Source: Rhodobacter sp.
GTDB lineage: Bacteria; Pseudomonadota; Alphaproteobacteria; Rhodobacterales; Rhodobacteraceae
Length of the DNA stretch: 64,000 bases
Direction of reading: 5' to 3'
NCBI GenBank assembly: GCA_027490955.1
Contig: JAIXXB010000021.1
Location: forward strand, 60,859 to 124,858
Made by a program: the position numbers and the translations under genes. The stretch's first letter is position 1; every line of letters begins with the position of its first letter. The notes beneath the pieces were generated by a model. That model was not told the DNA's origin and did not search any database. It worked only from the letters and a program-made list of their open reading frames with translations. Below are positions 63,994 to 64,000 of this stretch, one piece after another.

Positions 63994-64000
63994 TGCGCCC
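63896..64000 (-). mobile_element. IS5-like transposase, 3' end
   Basis: Minus-strand reading gives 34 residues, GRIKDWRRVAMRFDRRPEIF followed by LSACALAAIVLFWL and a stop. This matches the C-terminus common in IS5-group DDE transposases of Rhodobacteraceae (GRLKDWRRVATRYDR..., ending in a hydrophobic tail), as I recall it. The element continues beyond the window. The IS end probably lies within 63880-63895 but no inverted repeat can be verified here. Confidence 0.75.

Overview
This is a densely packed, GC-rich chromosomal segment of an alphaproteobacterium, most likely a member of the Rhodobacteraceae (Rhodobacter/Roseobacter relatives). The assignment rests on gene content and order: a CcrM-type (GANTC) methyltransferase next to rnhB, ftsK followed by lolA, ubiA back-to-back with rsmE above a plant-type gshA, pyrB followed by a divergent dihydroorotase, a stand-alone Hint-domain protein, and mutY divergent from a DUF721 gene. 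Most of it is core housekeeping chromosome. There is no rRNA, recognisable tRNA, CRISPR array or prophage, and no stretch over 300 bases without a gene or gene remnant.

Layout. 1-7.3 kb: 5' end of a UbiH-like hydroxylase (divergent), amidase, class I/II aminotransferase, ftsK, an internally deleted DUF4336 gene, lolA and a lytic-transglycosylase lipoprotein. 7.4-11.3 kb: hspQ, a STAS/RsbW-like partner-switch pair, a free-methionine-(R)-sulfoxide reductase, a VOC protein, a homocysteine methyltransferase-like protein and an RluA-type pseudouridine synthase. 11.3-16.4 kb: FMN glutamate-synthase-like protein, an amino-acid ABC binding protein and permease without an ATPase, ubiG and a prolyl aminopeptidase. 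16.4-20.6 kb: a split MnmC (FAD oxidoreductase divergent from mnmD), with mnmD overlapping two tandem paralogous EamA transporters, then a YbjN-like gene. 20.6-24.1 kb: proC-csaA-2-hydroxyacid dehydrogenase, a sulfotransferase and a Hint protein.

24.1-31.1 kb is one seven-gene minus-strand operon led by a MerR regulator with a palindromic operator: acyl-CoA dehydrogenase, 70-aa protein, GST, thiolase, cupin and a FadB-like bifunctional enzyme. 31-37.6 kb: AlgH/YqgE, a DsbD-N protein, a divergent uracil-DNA-glycosylase homologue, pyrB, a 39-aa membrane microprotein, a dihydroorotase-like gene lacking its metal ligands, plsY and DUF805. 37.6-46.2 kb: gshA, rsmE, ubiA, an OmpA-family protein, an alpha/beta hydrolase and succinate-semialdehyde dehydrogenase. 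46.3-47.7 kb: a peptidoglycan-binding protein, a candidate structured RNA with a strong terminator, and an hsp20 gene preceded by a sigma-32-like promoter and a ROSE-like RNA thermometer. 48.5-55.3 kb: a four-gene MoxR/DUF58/DUF4159/amidotransferase-like operon with 4-nt overlaps throughout. 55.3-63.3 kb: DUF1285, hydroxypyruvate isomerase-like, rnhB, ccrM, AlkB-type monooxygenase, mutY, DUF721, DsbA-like and a CoA-transferase. 63.3-64 kb is a decayed junction: ABC-exporter remnant, a lower-GC membrane-protein ORF cut by an insertion sequence, and the 3' end of an IS5-like transposase.

The most notable observations are the ROSE-like thermometer, the structured RNA candidate, the degenerate active sites in the PyrC- and UDG-like proteins, the pyrB-pyrC microprotein, the in-frame-deleted DUF4336 gene and the repeated use of interleaved stop codons at convergent gene ends.
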